This document shows positions 16,878 through 25,795 of a stretch of 64,000 nucleotides of DNA, in pieces. The first letter of the stretch is position 1. Each line of letters begins with the position of its first letter. Source of the DNA: Candidatus Chloroploca asiatica (GTDB lineage: Bacteria > Chloroflexota > Chloroflexia > Chloroflexales > Chloroflexaceae); contig NZ_LYXE01000063.1 of assembly GCF_002532075.1 (NCBI RefSeq), forward strand, positions 124,001-188,000, written 5' to 3'. The notes beneath the pieces were generated by a model. It did no database searches. It was not told where the DNA came from and saw only the letters and a list, made by a program, of their open reading frames with translations. A program made the position numbers and the translations under genes.

Positions 16878-17546
16878 ATGGAACCATACCGCATGGATCG
16901 TGAATTTTGGTTACGTCAACCTCGCCTGATTGCAGCTGTCGTCTGTTTTGCGCTGGGGATCATTGTGGCAGGAGTAGGCCTTGGCAATCGCTGGTCGCAA
17001 CCGCAACCGGTAGCGTTCACATCGAGCTTGAGTCAACCATCCGATCTCTTCGCTGATGTTGTCCCGCTTGATGCGCCGGTTGAAGCCCTAGAAGCGGCTG
17101 AACCAGTCGAACTCGTGATCTATATCTCAGGAGCCGTCCTCAGACCTGATGTCTACCGCCTTCCTGCCGAGGCGCGGATCAAAGATGTGGTGATGGCCGC
17201 TGGCGGCTTTACACCCGATGCGGCTACCGAAGCTATCAATCTGGCCCAACCCCTCCTCGATGCAGATCATATTCATGTGCCCTATCAACATGATGGGCAG
17301 GCTTCTCGTGCAGATCCAGGTGAGACGACGCATACGGCAGGAGGGACACATCTGATCGACCTGAATCGAGCCACCTCTGCCGAACTCGAAACGTTACCTG
17401 GCGTTGGACCCGTTCTGGCTCAACGTATCGTCGGACGCCGAACAGAGCAGGGACCATATACCTCCGTTGAACAACTGCGTGATGTGACTGGGATTGGCGA
17501 CAAACTCTTTGGGCAACTTGAAGCGCTCGTCACAGTGGGACGCTAA
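16878..17546 (+). CDS. comEA: ComEA-type DNA-uptake protein
   Basis: Membrane-anchored DNA receptor for natural transformation. Residues about 17-36 are a TM helix, an extracytoplasmic SLBB/ComEA N-domain follows (YISGAVLRPDVYRLPAEARI to DHIHVPYQ, about 75-140), and the C-terminal 65 residues carry the helix-hairpin-helix DNA-binding pair LIDLNRATSAELETLPGVGP and VEQLRDVTGIGDKLFGQL. At 222 aa it has the standard size. No comEB/comEC follows; pyk does. Transformation ability is inferred from the family only. Confidence 0.9.
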   Translation: MEPYRMDREFWLRQPRLIAAVVCFALGIIVAGVGLGNRWSQPQPVAFTSSLSQPSDLFADVVPLDAPVEALEAAEPVELVIYISGAVLRPDVYRLPAEARIKDVVMAAGGFTPDAATEAINLAQPLLDADHIHVPYQHDGQASRADPGETTHTAGGTHLIDLNRATSAELETLPGVGPVLAQRIVGRRTEQGPYTSVEQLRDVTGIGDKLFGQLEALVTVGR

Positions 17547-17564
17547 TTGAGGATAGGAGAGTCA

Positions 17565-18992
17565 ATGCGGCGGACAAAAATTGTCGCGACACTGGGGCCA
17601 TCAAGCAGTACCCCTGAACGAATTACGGGGCTTATCCGCGCCGGGATGAATGTTGCACGGCTCAACTTTTCACACGGAACCCACGAAGAACACGCCGCCC
17701 ACATTGCAATGGTACGTCAGGCCGCAGCCCAAACCGGGAAGCATATCGCGATTTTGCAAGATCTTCAGGGACCCAAGATCCGTACCGGCAAACTTGAAGG
17801 CGGTCGCCCCGTGGAACTTGTTGCAGGTCAGACCTTCACCCTTACCACCGAGCCCATTGAAGGCAATGCAGCCCGTGTAACAACCACGTATGAACTCATG
17901 CCTCAAGATGTTCGTCCACGAGATCGTATCTTGCTCTCAGATGGTTTGATCGAACTGGTTGTCGTCGATCACAGCACCACCGAGGTCATTACACGAGTTG
18001 TGCATGGCGGACGGCTCAAAGAGAAACAGGGCATCAATCTGCCTAATGTTCGGGTCAGTGCGCCTGCCGCAACCGCCAAGGATCTCGAAGACCTCCAGTT
18101 TGGGCTTGCGCACGGGGTCGATTATGTCGCCCTCTCCTTTGTACGTCACGCCGCTGATGTGGTCAAGATCAAAGAGATCATTCAGCAGGCTGGCAAAACC
18201 ACGCCCGTCATTGCGAAAATCGAGCGGCCTGAAGCCCTCGATGTCCTGCCAGCTATCTTGAGTGTCGCCGATGGGGTGATGGTTGCACGGGGAGACCTTG
18301 GGGTTGAAATGCCACCTGAACGGGTTCCCCTGGTGCAGAAACAGATCATTGATGCAGCCAACCGGGCCTTGATCCCGGTCATTACCGCGACCCAGATGCT
18401 TGAGTCGATGATTACCAATCCACGTCCCACCCGCGCCGAGGCCAGCGATATTGCGAATGCGATTCTTGACGGCTCGGATGCGGTGATGCTCAGTGGTGAA
18501 ACCGCGGCGGGAGCCTATCCAATCGAAGCCGTCCAGATGATGGCGCTGATCGCCGACTCGATCGAGGGGAGCACGGCCTATCACGGAAGTGACCTTGCCA
18601 TTCCACGCTGGGCCATTGCGCAGACGCCTTCGATCCCACGCGCCATTGCCGATGCAGCATGCACGATTGCGCGCGGTCAGCCTGTGCGCGGCATTGCCGT
18701 CCTGACCCAGACAGGCTCCAGCGCACGCCTGGTCTCACACTACCGCCCGCACGTGCCAATTATTGCGATTTGCCCCGGTGATGAGATAGCACGGCGTACA
18801 GCCCTCTACTGGGGCGTCACCCCGCTGTTTATTCAGGCGGCAGATCGCCTTGATGAACTGGAACAGCGGATCCAGCAAGAACTCTACGAGCGCGGGATGG
18901 TGCAACACGGCGATCTTTTGATTCTGACCGGCGGCCATCCAATCTACCGCTTTGGGCCAACTAATTTTCTGAAGGTGCTGGTGTTACAGTAA
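17565..18992 (+). CDS. pyk: Pyruvate kinase
   Basis: Glycolytic enzyme converting phosphoenolpyruvate and ADP to pyruvate and ATP. The N-terminus RRTKIVATLGPSS, GMNVARLNFSHGTHEEH, the ILQDLQGPKIR strand, the catalytic Lys in KIERPEALD, MVARGDLGVEMP and TQMLESMI are all in place; the C-terminal allosteric domain spans about 355-475. ATG 17565 has GGAGAG just upstream; an in-frame TTG at 17547 is less likely. Length 475 aa is standard. It follows comEA by 18 bp and is probably co-transcribed, despite no functional link. Confidence 0.95.
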   Translation: MRRTKIVATLGPSSSTPERITGLIRAGMNVARLNFSHGTHEEHAAHIAMVRQAAAQTGKHIAILQDLQGPKIRTGKLEGGRPVELVAGQTFTLTTEPIEGNAARVTTTYELMPQDVRPRDRILLSDGLIELVVVDHSTTEVITRVVHGGRLKEKQGINLPNVRVSAPAATAKDLEDLQFGLAHGVDYVALSFVRHAADVVKIKEIIQQAGKTTPVIAKIERPEALDVLPAILSVADGVMVARGDLGVEMPPERVPLVQKQIIDAANRALIPVITATQMLESMITNPRPTRAEASDIANAILDGSDAVMLSGETAAGAYPIEAVQMMALIADSIEGSTAYHGSDLAIPRWAIAQTPSIPRAIADAACTIARGQPVRGIAVLTQTGSSARLVSHYRPHVPIIAICPGDEIARRTALYWGVTPLFIQAADRLDELEQRIQQELYERGMVQHGDLLILTGGHPIYRFGPTNFLKVLVLQ

Positions 18993-18998
18993 AACGGC

Positions 18999-19042
18999 TT
19001 GACACCCCCATCACCTGATGCTACCCTGTAACCGTGGGGGTG
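18999..19042 (+). promoter_or_regulatory. Promoter with flanking 8-bp inverted repeat
   Basis: TTGACA (18999-19004), 17 bp, TACCCT (19022-19027). The repeat CACCCCCA (19003-19010) pairs with TGGGGGTG (19035-19042), so one arm overlaps the -35 and the other lies just after the start site, an operator-like layout. It can also act as a weak terminator for pyk. It precedes the 611-aa gene. Confidence 0.5.
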
Positions 19043-19064
19043 ATCACACGTATGGAGTCGGCTT

Positions 19065-20900
19065 ATGACCTACCACGAGCCTACAATTGCAAGCATTCTA
19101 CGTCTCCTTGCTGAAGAGCACCAGGGTTCCGTGGATGAACGCACCCTGCTTGATCAGGTACTAACTCGGCGTCCAAGTAGTGCCAAGAATCCATATGCAA
19201 CCATTCGTGATCGCCTGCGCTGGGATGGCTTGACGTTGGGATGGTTACGGCTCAGCCGTACCCAGTTGATCCCTCTCCGCATTGCCTTGCAGGATCTGAC
19301 GTTTCGTTGTCAGCCCCGTGACTGTGATCTGATGGACGGATTACTACCAGTTGTGCATCTGCAACCATTTGCCGGTCTGCGCGCCTATGATTGCCTGGTG
19401 CAAGATACGGATGGCGAGTTGCTTCCGTTGCTTGGGATTGAACAAGAGGAATTTCGCCATCCCTCTTTGCCTGCCGTTGATCTCCGTGCATGGTATGAGC
19501 GGACGGGTTTCAGCCCCGGTGATAGTATCATTGTCACTGTGATCAGGGCACAACCAGTGACGATGCGCCTTGAGCATGAACCCTGTACAGCCTTGCGCAA
19601 TGACGCAGTGCAGGCCCAGGATACTGAATTAATCGACGCCATCGTTGAACGTGTACGGCGCTCACAGGTGGCGCTCGTACCTTGTGATGAGATTGTGCTG
19701 CCCATTTTTGCGACGGCCTCGTGGCGCACAACGTATCCTGGTACGCCATGGCAGTACCTCGTACTGAATGACCGACGCCTCCACCTGGTCGATGATATCT
19801 TTCTGACAACTCAGCATTTGCCCGTATTGTCACTCTTTGGGCATGATGAGGTCTTTGAAGCACCTCCGCAAAGCGAACAGGCCCTGCACGCCGTTGATGC
19901 CGCCTTACTCGCCGAAATTGACGCACTTCAGAAAGAATTACGCTACGCACGTCAACACGATGCTGAAGCGGGACTCTGGAGTGGACAAATCCAGCGCGCT
20001 TCGGCCCGTTTCGGACGGTTCGAGCACACTGAACCAGGGCAACATGGCCTCCTTGGGGGGCTCGATGATGCGCTGTATGATGGTATATGGGAACTAGACG
20101 ATCCCTGGCTGGGTGAAGAGTATGAGCCAGATCCAGCCCGCTTGGTCGACACGCACACCTATACACTCGAAGAAATCCAGGAACGGCTCTTTGCGATCCT
20201 CCCACCGCGTGATGTTGAACGACTCCGCGAGGCACGCCCAGAAGAGGCCGAGGTTATTGTGGCAAGCCACCTCAATAGGCTGCTCGTACAAGCACCCGAG
20301 CTCTTTCCGCGCATCGATCACATCGCACCCGTGGATTATGTCGATCACGCCGTTACCGCGTTTGATGATGATGAGGATTGGCATGAGGCCTGGGATGATG
20401 ATGCCGATGACGAAGAATCGGATCTCTATGACGATCCAGATGATGAGTTTGAAGATCAGACAACGCTTGCGGCTCTCGATCAGAGTAGCGATCTGATTGG
20501 TCAATTCTATGACTACCTGCGTGAGATGGGCAAGCGCGATACCACAGCGCGCGTGCGCAGCCGGGCGCTCTATGTGTATGCCGAATTTCTGGCTACTTTC
20601 TATGGACGTACGCTCGCCGAAGGCGATTATGCCACCCTGGATGAGTGCCTCTTTTTCTACTATCCTCAATCGAGTGCGCATACCTCAGAACGACAGGTAC
20701 GTGAGCTTTGTACCGCGATCAAGCAATTGTATGCCTTTCTCAAAGAACGCGGCGTCATCTTTGATAATCGTTTCGCGGAAGCCCTCTGGCGACGACGTGA
20801 CCAGGCGGCGAGGGTCATTGCCCTTTATGAACGCATTCCAGATGACTCGCCAGGAAGCGAAGTGCTGGTTACCAACCTCTTTTTTCCTTATATCGAGTGA
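19065..20900 (+). CDS. Acidic 611-aa protein of unknown function
   Basis: Not recognised. The N-terminal 90 residues look helical with a winged-helix feel (IASILRLLAEEHQGSVDERT... ATIRDRLRWDG). A central part is mixed alpha/beta. Residues about 430-465 are an acidic linker (FDDDEDWHEAWDDDADDEE) that looks intrinsically disordered. The last 130 residues (IGQFYDYLREMGKRDTTARV...) are helical and resemble the SAM-like core-binding domain of tyrosine recombinases, but no catalytic recombinase domain follows. GGAG lies before ATG 19065. It overlaps the M19 peptidase frame, so an operon is likely. Codon use is native. Confidence 0.6.
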   Translation: MTYHEPTIASILRLLAEEHQGSVDERTLLDQVLTRRPSSAKNPYATIRDRLRWDGLTLGWLRLSRTQLIPLRIALQDLTFRCQPRDCDLMDGLLPVVHLQPFAGLRAYDCLVQDTDGELLPLLGIEQEEFRHPSLPAVDLRAWYERTGFSPGDSIIVTVIRAQPVTMRLEHEPCTALRNDAVQAQDTELIDAIVERVRRSQVALVPCDEIVLPIFATASWRTTYPGTPWQYLVLNDRRLHLVDDIFLTTQHLPVLSLFGHDEVFEAPPQSEQALHAVDAALLAEIDALQKELRYARQHDAEAGLWSGQIQRASARFGRFEHTEPGQHGLLGGLDDALYDGIWELDDPWLGEEYEPDPARLVDTHTYTLEEIQERLFAILPPRDVERLREARPEEAEVIVASHLNRLLVQAPELFPRIDHIAPVDYVDHAVTAFDDDEDWHEAWDDDADDEESDLYDDPDDEFEDQTTLAALDQSSDLIGQFYDYLREMGKRDTTARVRSRALYVYAEFLATFYGRTLAEGDYATLDECLFFYYPQSSAHTSERQVRELCTAIKQLYAFLKERGVIFDNRFAEALWRRRDQAARVIALYERIPDDSPGSEVLVTNLFFPYIE

Positions 20901-20905
20901 ACAAT

Positions 20906-21967
20906 ATGCTGGTTGATGGGCATCTCGATCTCGCCTATAACGCGCTCACGTTTGAGCGTGATCTTTTGGCAGGTGTTGCGGCAATCCGTACCCACGAACA
21001 GCCGCCTTCACAAACTCAGGGCGAGGCAACGGTTGCGTTGCCTGAATTACGTACCGGTGGGGTTGGGTTGGTCTTTGCCACGCTCTTCACCCTACCTGCC
21101 TCAGCGCTTGAGACTGACCTCGCCCAGGAAGCGAGTTATGCGACGCCTGCCGAAGCCCACGCGCTGGCCCGGGCCCAACTCGCGTATTATCAAGAACTCG
21201 AAGCGCGTGACCTGGTGCGCATTATACGTACCAAGACCGATCTCGCCCGCCATCAGGCGACCTGGAAGCAGGCCACCAGTCCCCTAGGACTGGTGCTGTT
21301 GATGGAGAATGCCGATCCGATTACTGAACCCGCCGAGAGCGCCTGGTGGGCAGAACAGGGTGTACGCCTTGTCGGACCAGCCTGGCAAGCCACACGCTAT
21401 TGCGGTGGTACGAAACAGCCAGGTCCGCTGACTCCCCTCGGACGAGCGCTCTTGCCTGAACTCGCCCGCAATCAGATCGTGCTCGATGTGAGCCATATGG
21501 CCGAGGAGAGTTTCTGGCAGGCAATGGATCGCTGGGATGGCCCGGTCATCGCATCACACAGCAACTGTCGCTCACTCGCCCCTCAGTTCAACGCCGACCG
21601 TCACCTCAGCGATGCTATGATCAAAGAGTTGATCACCCACGGTGCCGTGATTGGGACGGTCTTTTTCAATGGCTTTCTTGCTCGTGACTACCAGCGCGGT
21701 ACGCCGAAAGAACGCTATGGGCTTGATCTCGTCGTGCGCCATATTGACCATGTGTGTCAACTCGCCGGTAATGCCCGCCACACAGGCCTTGGAACCGATC
21801 TCGATGGAGGACTGGGCCGTCAGCAGATCCCCCGTGAAATTGACACCATCGCTGATCTCCCACGTGTCGCCGAAGCCCTCAGTCGTGCCGGTTTTGCCGA
21901 TGCCGATATTCAGTTGATCATGGGTGATAACTGGCTGCGGATGCTGGCACAGGCGCTCCCGGAGTGA
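20906..21967 (+). CDS. Membrane (renal) dipeptidase family M19
   Basis: Zinc dipeptidase of the amidohydrolase fold. The N-terminal metal motif is DGHLDLAYN (HxD); LLMENADP supplies the bridging Glu region; VLDVSHMAEESFWQ and ASHSNCR give the two metal His residues, and GLGTDLDGG near the end matches the family's IGTDFDG motif. 353 aa from ATG 20906; a GTG at 20897 would overlap the previous stop as GTGA and is an equally coupled start. No signal peptide, so cytoplasmic. Followed directly by an M61 peptidase. Confidence 0.88.
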   Translation: MLVDGHLDLAYNALTFERDLLAGVAAIRTHEQPPSQTQGEATVALPELRTGGVGLVFATLFTLPASALETDLAQEASYATPAEAHALARAQLAYYQELEARDLVRIIRTKTDLARHQATWKQATSPLGLVLLMENADPITEPAESAWWAEQGVRLVGPAWQATRYCGGTKQPGPLTPLGRALLPELARNQIVLDVSHMAEESFWQAMDRWDGPVIASHSNCRSLAPQFNADRHLSDAMIKELITHGAVIGTVFFNGFLARDYQRGTPKERYGLDLVVRHIDHVCQLAGNARHTGLGTDLDGGLGRQQIPREIDTIADLPRVAEALSRAGFADADIQLIMGDNWLRMLAQALPE

Positions 21968-23733
21968 TGTCTATGTTGACCTATACCATTGCGATGCCCG
22001 CGCCGCATACGCATCTGTTCCATGTGTCAGTTGAAGTTGACAATGTAACCGATGATTATGTAGACCTGAAATTACCAGTCTGGACACCCGGGTCATATAT
22101 GATCCGTGAGTATGCCCGCCATGTCCAGTCTTTTTCGGCGTCTACGGATCATGGTCAGCCCCTCACCTGGCAGAAAGTAACCAAATCAACCTGGCGCATT
22201 GCAACCGAGGCTTCCTCAAAGGTCATTGCCCGCTATCAGGTGTATGCGCATGAGCTCACCGTACGCACCAGTCATCTCGATGCGAGCCACGGGTACATCA
22301 ATGGGGCGACCGTCTTTATGTATGTCCCCGAGCGTACCAATGAACAATTGCGGGTACTCATTGATGTCCCTAGTGGTTGGCTCGTCACGACAGGGCTGCG
22401 CCCCCTGGTTGGCGATGCCCTGATGCCTGATCCTCGCCCCAAAATCAATCTCTACACGGCAAATGACTACGACGAATTAGTTGATTGTCCCATCGAATGT
22501 GGCACACACCGGCTCCTGACTTTTGACGTGGACGGCATCCCGCATCAGATTGCGCTCTGGGGTCAGGGCAATGAACAAGAGCCCCGCCTGATCGCAGATA
22601 CCCGCCGTATTGTCGAAATTCAGCGTGATTTTTTTGGGCACCTGCCCTACACCAGCTATACGTTTATTTTGCACCTGACCGACGGGCGCGGGGGTGGGCT
22701 CGAACACCGCAATAGTGTGAGCAATCAGGTTGATCGCTGGACATTTCAACCAGAACGCAGCTACGAGCGCTACCTGGCGCTGACTAGCCACGAGTTGTTT
22801 CACGTCTGGAATGTGAAGCGCCTGCGACCAGCCGCACTTGGCCCATTTGACTATCAGACCGAAAATTATACGCGGCTCCTCTGGTTTGTTGAAGGTGCGA
22901 CAAGCTACTATGACCACTTGCTGCTGGTGCGTGCTGGCCTGATAAAACCAGAACGCTACCTTGCCCGCCTCAGCGAAACTATCTTCAATCTCCAGAGCCA
23001 GCCGGGGCGTCATGTGCAGAGTCTCGAAGCAAGTAGCTTCGATGCCTGGATCAAGCTCTACCGGCCTGATGAAAACAGCGCCAATTCCAGTATTTCATAC
23101 TACCTGAAGGGGAGCCTCGTCTGCCTCTTGCTCGATCTTGCGATACGTGAAGTAACCCACGGAGAGGCCTCATTTGATGACGTTATGCGGCTTCTCTTTG
23201 CGCGGTATCCCCTCAATGGAACGGGGCTTCCCGAGGATGGGGCGATCCTTGCTGCGGTCGAAGAGGTGGCGGGAGGATGCGATGGGCGCTTCCGCGATTT
23301 TTTTGCCAACGCGATTGCTGGGACAAGCGAGCTCGACTATCATGCGGCGCTGGCGGTGGTTGGCCTGGTGCTGGTGTGGAAACGTCATGGCCCACGCGCC
23401 TGGACAGGCTTAACGCTGCGGTCTGAGGGACAACGCACGATCGTGGCAACCGTACGCAGTGATAGCCCAGGGTATGCAGCCGGGATCTACCCCGACGATG
23501 AACTACTCGCGATCAACGGTTGGCGGATCAACGAAACAAAACTGCAAGCCCGGCTCGCCGAACATCAGCCAGGTCAGGTCGTCCGGTTCACGCTTTTCCG
23601 TGGTGACCAACTCATCGACCTGCCACTCACCCTGGCCGAGGCCCCACCCGACGGGCTGGAACTCGTGCCAATGAAAGAGCAAAGTTCAGCGCAACAGCAA
23701 GCCTACCGCAACTGGCTTGGGCTAGAGGCCTGA
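21967..23733 (+). CDS. M61 glycyl aminopeptidase-like protein with PDZ domain
   Basis: Peptidase M61 family. The N-terminal beta domain contains LPVWTPGSYMIREYARHVQ, the M61 hallmark. The gluzincin active site is SHELFHVWNVKR (HExxH, about residues 276-280) with the third ligand Glu expected in WFVEGATSYYDHL. A PDZ domain occupies about residues 485-560 (DSPGYAAGIYPDDELLAING). 588 aa from ATG 21967, which shares its A with the M19 stop (TGATG). No signal peptide was seen. M19 and M61 together point to a peptide-degradation operon. Confidence 0.9.
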   Translation: MSMLTYTIAMPAPHTHLFHVSVEVDNVTDDYVDLKLPVWTPGSYMIREYARHVQSFSASTDHGQPLTWQKVTKSTWRIATEASSKVIARYQVYAHELTVRTSHLDASHGYINGATVFMYVPERTNEQLRVLIDVPSGWLVTTGLRPLVGDALMPDPRPKINLYTANDYDELVDCPIECGTHRLLTFDVDGIPHQIALWGQGNEQEPRLIADTRRIVEIQRDFFGHLPYTSYTFILHLTDGRGGGLEHRNSVSNQVDRWTFQPERSYERYLALTSHELFHVWNVKRLRPAALGPFDYQTENYTRLLWFVEGATSYYDHLLLVRAGLIKPERYLARLSETIFNLQSQPGRHVQSLEASSFDAWIKLYRPDENSANSSISYYLKGSLVCLLLDLAIREVTHGEASFDDVMRLLFARYPLNGTGLPEDGAILAAVEEVAGGCDGRFRDFFANAIAGTSELDYHAALAVVGLVLVWKRHGPRAWTGLTLRSEGQRTIVATVRSDSPGYAAGIYPDDELLAINGWRINETKLQARLAEHQPGQVVRFTLFRGDQLIDLPLTLAEAPPDGLELVPMKEQSSAQQQAYRNWLGLEA

Positions 23734-24414
23734 TTATTCGACCCGTTCAACTTCGATCGTACGAGCCATACGGCGATCAAGGGCATAGACCACCGCCCCC
23801 AGGCGTACCGTAATTGGTCCGTCGAAGGGAGCACTTGCGGTAATCTCAACCAATGCACCGGGCACCAAGCCCAGGTCGGCCAGATAACGCAGGCGTTCAG
23901 CGCTCTGATCACGCATACGGATCACCCGAGCGCACTCTTCCACTTTCATATCAGCGAGACGCAGATCGAGACTCGTCGGCAAGGTACCTTCGAGGCTTGG
24001 GATGGGATCGCCATGGGGATCGAGGGTGGGATGACCAAGGTGAGCAGCAATCCGCGCCTCAAGCTTCTCGCTGATGTGATGCTCAAGCTTTTCAGCCTCT
24101 TCATGTACCTCGTCCCAGCTATAGCCCAGGGCTTCCACCAGATAGAGTTCAAGGAGACGATGATGTCGGATCACCTCAAGCGCAATCCGCTCACCAGCCG
24201 GGGTCAACTGAACCCCCTGATAGGGTGTATGCTGCACCAGGTTCATCTCGGCCAGTTTCTTGATCATGCCCGTCACCGAGCCGGGGCGAGAGCCGCGCTC
24301 TTCACCAAGCAACGACGTCGTAACCACTGGTTGATGCTGTTGTAGATGATAAATAGACTTCAGATAGTCTTCCACTGCGGGAGTAATACGGGTGTGATCT
24401 TCCTGTTCTGCCAT
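23734..24414 (-). CDS. DtxR/MntR-family metal-dependent regulator
   Basis: Metal-sensing repressor of the DtxR family, 226 aa. Residues 1-70 form the winged helix (ITPAVEDYLKSIYHL, the GSVTGMIKKLAEMNLVQH recognition helix), about 70-145 the dimerisation/metal domain (EVIRHHRLLELYLVEALGY, EVHEEAEKLEHHIS, where Glu and His ligands cluster), and the C-terminus an SH3/FeoA-like domain (ADLGLVPGALVEITASAP). The SH3-like domain suggests DtxR/IdeR-like rather than short MntR architecture. Start ATG 24414 has GGAG nine bases upstream. Its stop abuts the convergent M61 stop. No metal transporter is adjacent. Confidence 0.9.
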   Translation of the reverse strand: MAEQEDHTRITPAVEDYLKSIYHLQQHQPVVTTSLLGEERGSRPGSVTGMIKKLAEMNLVQHTPYQGVQLTPAGERIALEVIRHHRLLELYLVEALGYSWDEVHEEAEKLEHHISEKLEARIAAHLGHPTLDPHGDPIPSLEGTLPTSLDLRLADMKVEECARVIRMRDQSAERLRYLADLGLVPGALVEITASAPFDGPITVRLGAVVYALDRRMARTIEVERVE

Positions 24415-24586
24415 TCCTTTCCGCTCCTTTCCCGCAAGGCCAGACATGCACGTACAATGTATCATAAAGCTCGCTCAAACGCCAGTAAGCCGACATTGCC
24501 AGCAACGCCAGAGCATGCTATCCTGGCAGAAGCAGCGCGATCATGCGCCCCGTAGAGGCATTGTCGTACTCTTGAGGATAGCTATT

Positions 24587-25015
24587 ATGACAATTACTGA
24601 CCGTATGCTCACTGGTGCCATTGCGAATAATCCGTCCCACTATGACGGTGATGGCGAATGGCGCTACTCTATTCCCCATCAAACCCTCTATTTTAGCAAA
24701 GCAACCGATCCAGATCCACGTGATGCCGAACCGTTTTTCGCCCTGCCATCACTCAACCCCGATGGCTCACACCGTATGGAGCGTGCATTTCGTGCGTTTA
24801 TCAAACGCCGCTGGTTGCCGAGCCGCCAGCAAGAACTTGAGCAATTTGCCGCCCGTAAAGGCTGGCATCTGGCGATGGAGCTACGTTATGGAGGGGGAGC
24901 CCTCGATGACAAAGAGGCCGAAGAATGGCAATATGTCGTCAACCGCGAACTGGAACGGCTTGCACGGCAAGTTCGTGCTCAGATCGCTGCGCTCCACCAG
25001 GCGTCCTCGGCTTAG
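24587..25015 (+). CDS. Hypothetical protein, 142 aa
   Basis: Not recognised. ATG 24587 has GAGGA eight bases upstream; the longer upstream frame is non-coding in character. The product is hydrophilic: an N-terminal beta-like part (WRYSIPHQTLYFSKATDPDP) and a C-terminal helical half rich in Arg/Glu (EEWQYVVNRELERLARQVRA). No TM helix or signal. It is divergent from the DtxR-type gene with a shared 172-bp promoter region, so it could be under that regulator, but this is only inference. Confidence 0.6.
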   Translation: MTITDRMLTGAIANNPSHYDGDGEWRYSIPHQTLYFSKATDPDPRDAEPFFALPSLNPDGSHRMERAFRAFIKRRWLPSRQQELEQFAARKGWHLAMELRYGGGALDDKEAEEWQYVVNRELERLARQVRAQIAALHQASSA

Positions 25016-25045
25016 GGACAATACCTTGCACACACGTCGGGGTAT

Positions 25046-25123
25046 TTGATGCAAAGCCGCAGAGGCGCCAAGGTTTGATGGATCTGCATACGCAGCATTG
25101 CGCCGTTGCGCCGTTGCGTCAAA
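25046..25123. repeat. Dispersed palindromic repeat, copy 1
   Basis: A 78-bp element with imperfect terminal inverted repeats ending in TTTGA(T/C)GCAA, built from CGCAAAG/GGCGC units. Its core AGGTTTGATGGATCTGCAT closely matches the second copy at 44713-44787, which is in the same orientation at the core. It supplies the stop codon (TGA in its terminal TTTGACGCAA) of the small gene on the minus strand. Non-autonomous, MITE-like or REP-like. Confidence 0.7.
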
Positions 25124-25484
25124 TCATGCTGACACGGGTAATCAGGGTATACGCAGGCCCAACGCTGCGATAGGTCGCGCTCAAAGACACCTCGCAAGTG
25201 CCTTCAAGCGGGGTAGCCAGCGGCAGCACTGCGGCGCATATCCCATAGCCCACCGTGGCACTGGCTCGCCCTCCCGAGTGTACCAAGTCAACAATTACAC
25301 TACGCGGGCGCACACCTTCACTATAGATCCAGCGAACATGCAGGAGTGCAGGGTTACCGCCACACAGATACTCCCAGTCAACCCCGATGATGCGTGCAGG
25401 CACCAAACTCTTACGGGCCAGCACAAGGGCCACGCTCCCCCACCAGAGGAACCAGCAGCGCATCACAAACGCATCAAGGCTCAC
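25119..25484 (-). CDS. Small putative exported/membrane protein, 121 aa
   Basis: GTG 25484 overlaps the yhbY stop as GTGA, the same coupling seen throughout this cluster, which is the main evidence that it is a gene. The N-terminus has a hydrophobic stretch (AFVMRCWFLWWGSVALVLAR) that could be a signal anchor; the rest looks beta-rich (WIYSEGVRPRSVIVDLVHSG). Its last codon and stop lie in the border of a dispersed repeat, so the natural C-terminus may have been altered by insertion. No family recognised. Confidence 0.5.
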   Translation of the reverse strand: MSLDAFVMRCWFLWWGSVALVLARKSLVPARIIGVDWEYLCGGNPALLHVRWIYSEGVRPRSVIVDLVHSGGRASATVGYGICAAVLPLATPLEGTCEVSLSATYRSVGPAYTLITRVSMI

Positions 25485-25795
25485 CCGTCTGCTCCTAGGG
25501 GCAAGATGATCGTACGCCGTTCAGGGTCAGCTTGCTCACGATAAAGCACCAGCACATAGCCAACCATGCTGACCAGTGTAGCTTCGGTTGCGGCCACTAT
25601 CGTCTCGGCAAGTTCGTGCTTCTGGTCTTTGCCATCGATCAAACGCACCTTGATCAACTCGTGTGCATTCAACTCCTGGTCAAGCTTAGCAAACAGTTGT
25701 TCCGTCAACCCTTGCTTGCCAAGCATCACCGTGGGCTTGAGTGGATGCGCCATTTTGCGCAGAAAGGCACGTTGGGCATTTGTCAGTTGTGTCAT
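25481..25795 (-). CDS. yhbY: CRS1/YhbY RNA-binding protein
   Basis: A 104-aa single-domain RNA-binding protein associated with pre-50S ribosomes in other bacteria. Features are LTNAQRAFLRKMAHPLKPTV, the GxxG loop in MLGKQGLTEQ, and ELIKVRLIDGKDQKHELAE, then VGYVLVLYRE. Normal length. ATG 25795 overlaps the upstream glycosyltransferase stop as ATGA, and it is in turn coupled to the 121-aa gene. Location in a sugar cluster is unusual and may just reflect operon packing. Confidence 0.93.
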   Translation of the reverse strand: MTQLTNAQRAFLRKMAHPLKPTVMLGKQGLTEQLFAKLDQELNAHELIKVRLIDGKDQKHELAETIVAATEATLVSMVGYVLVLYREQADPERRTIILPLGADG

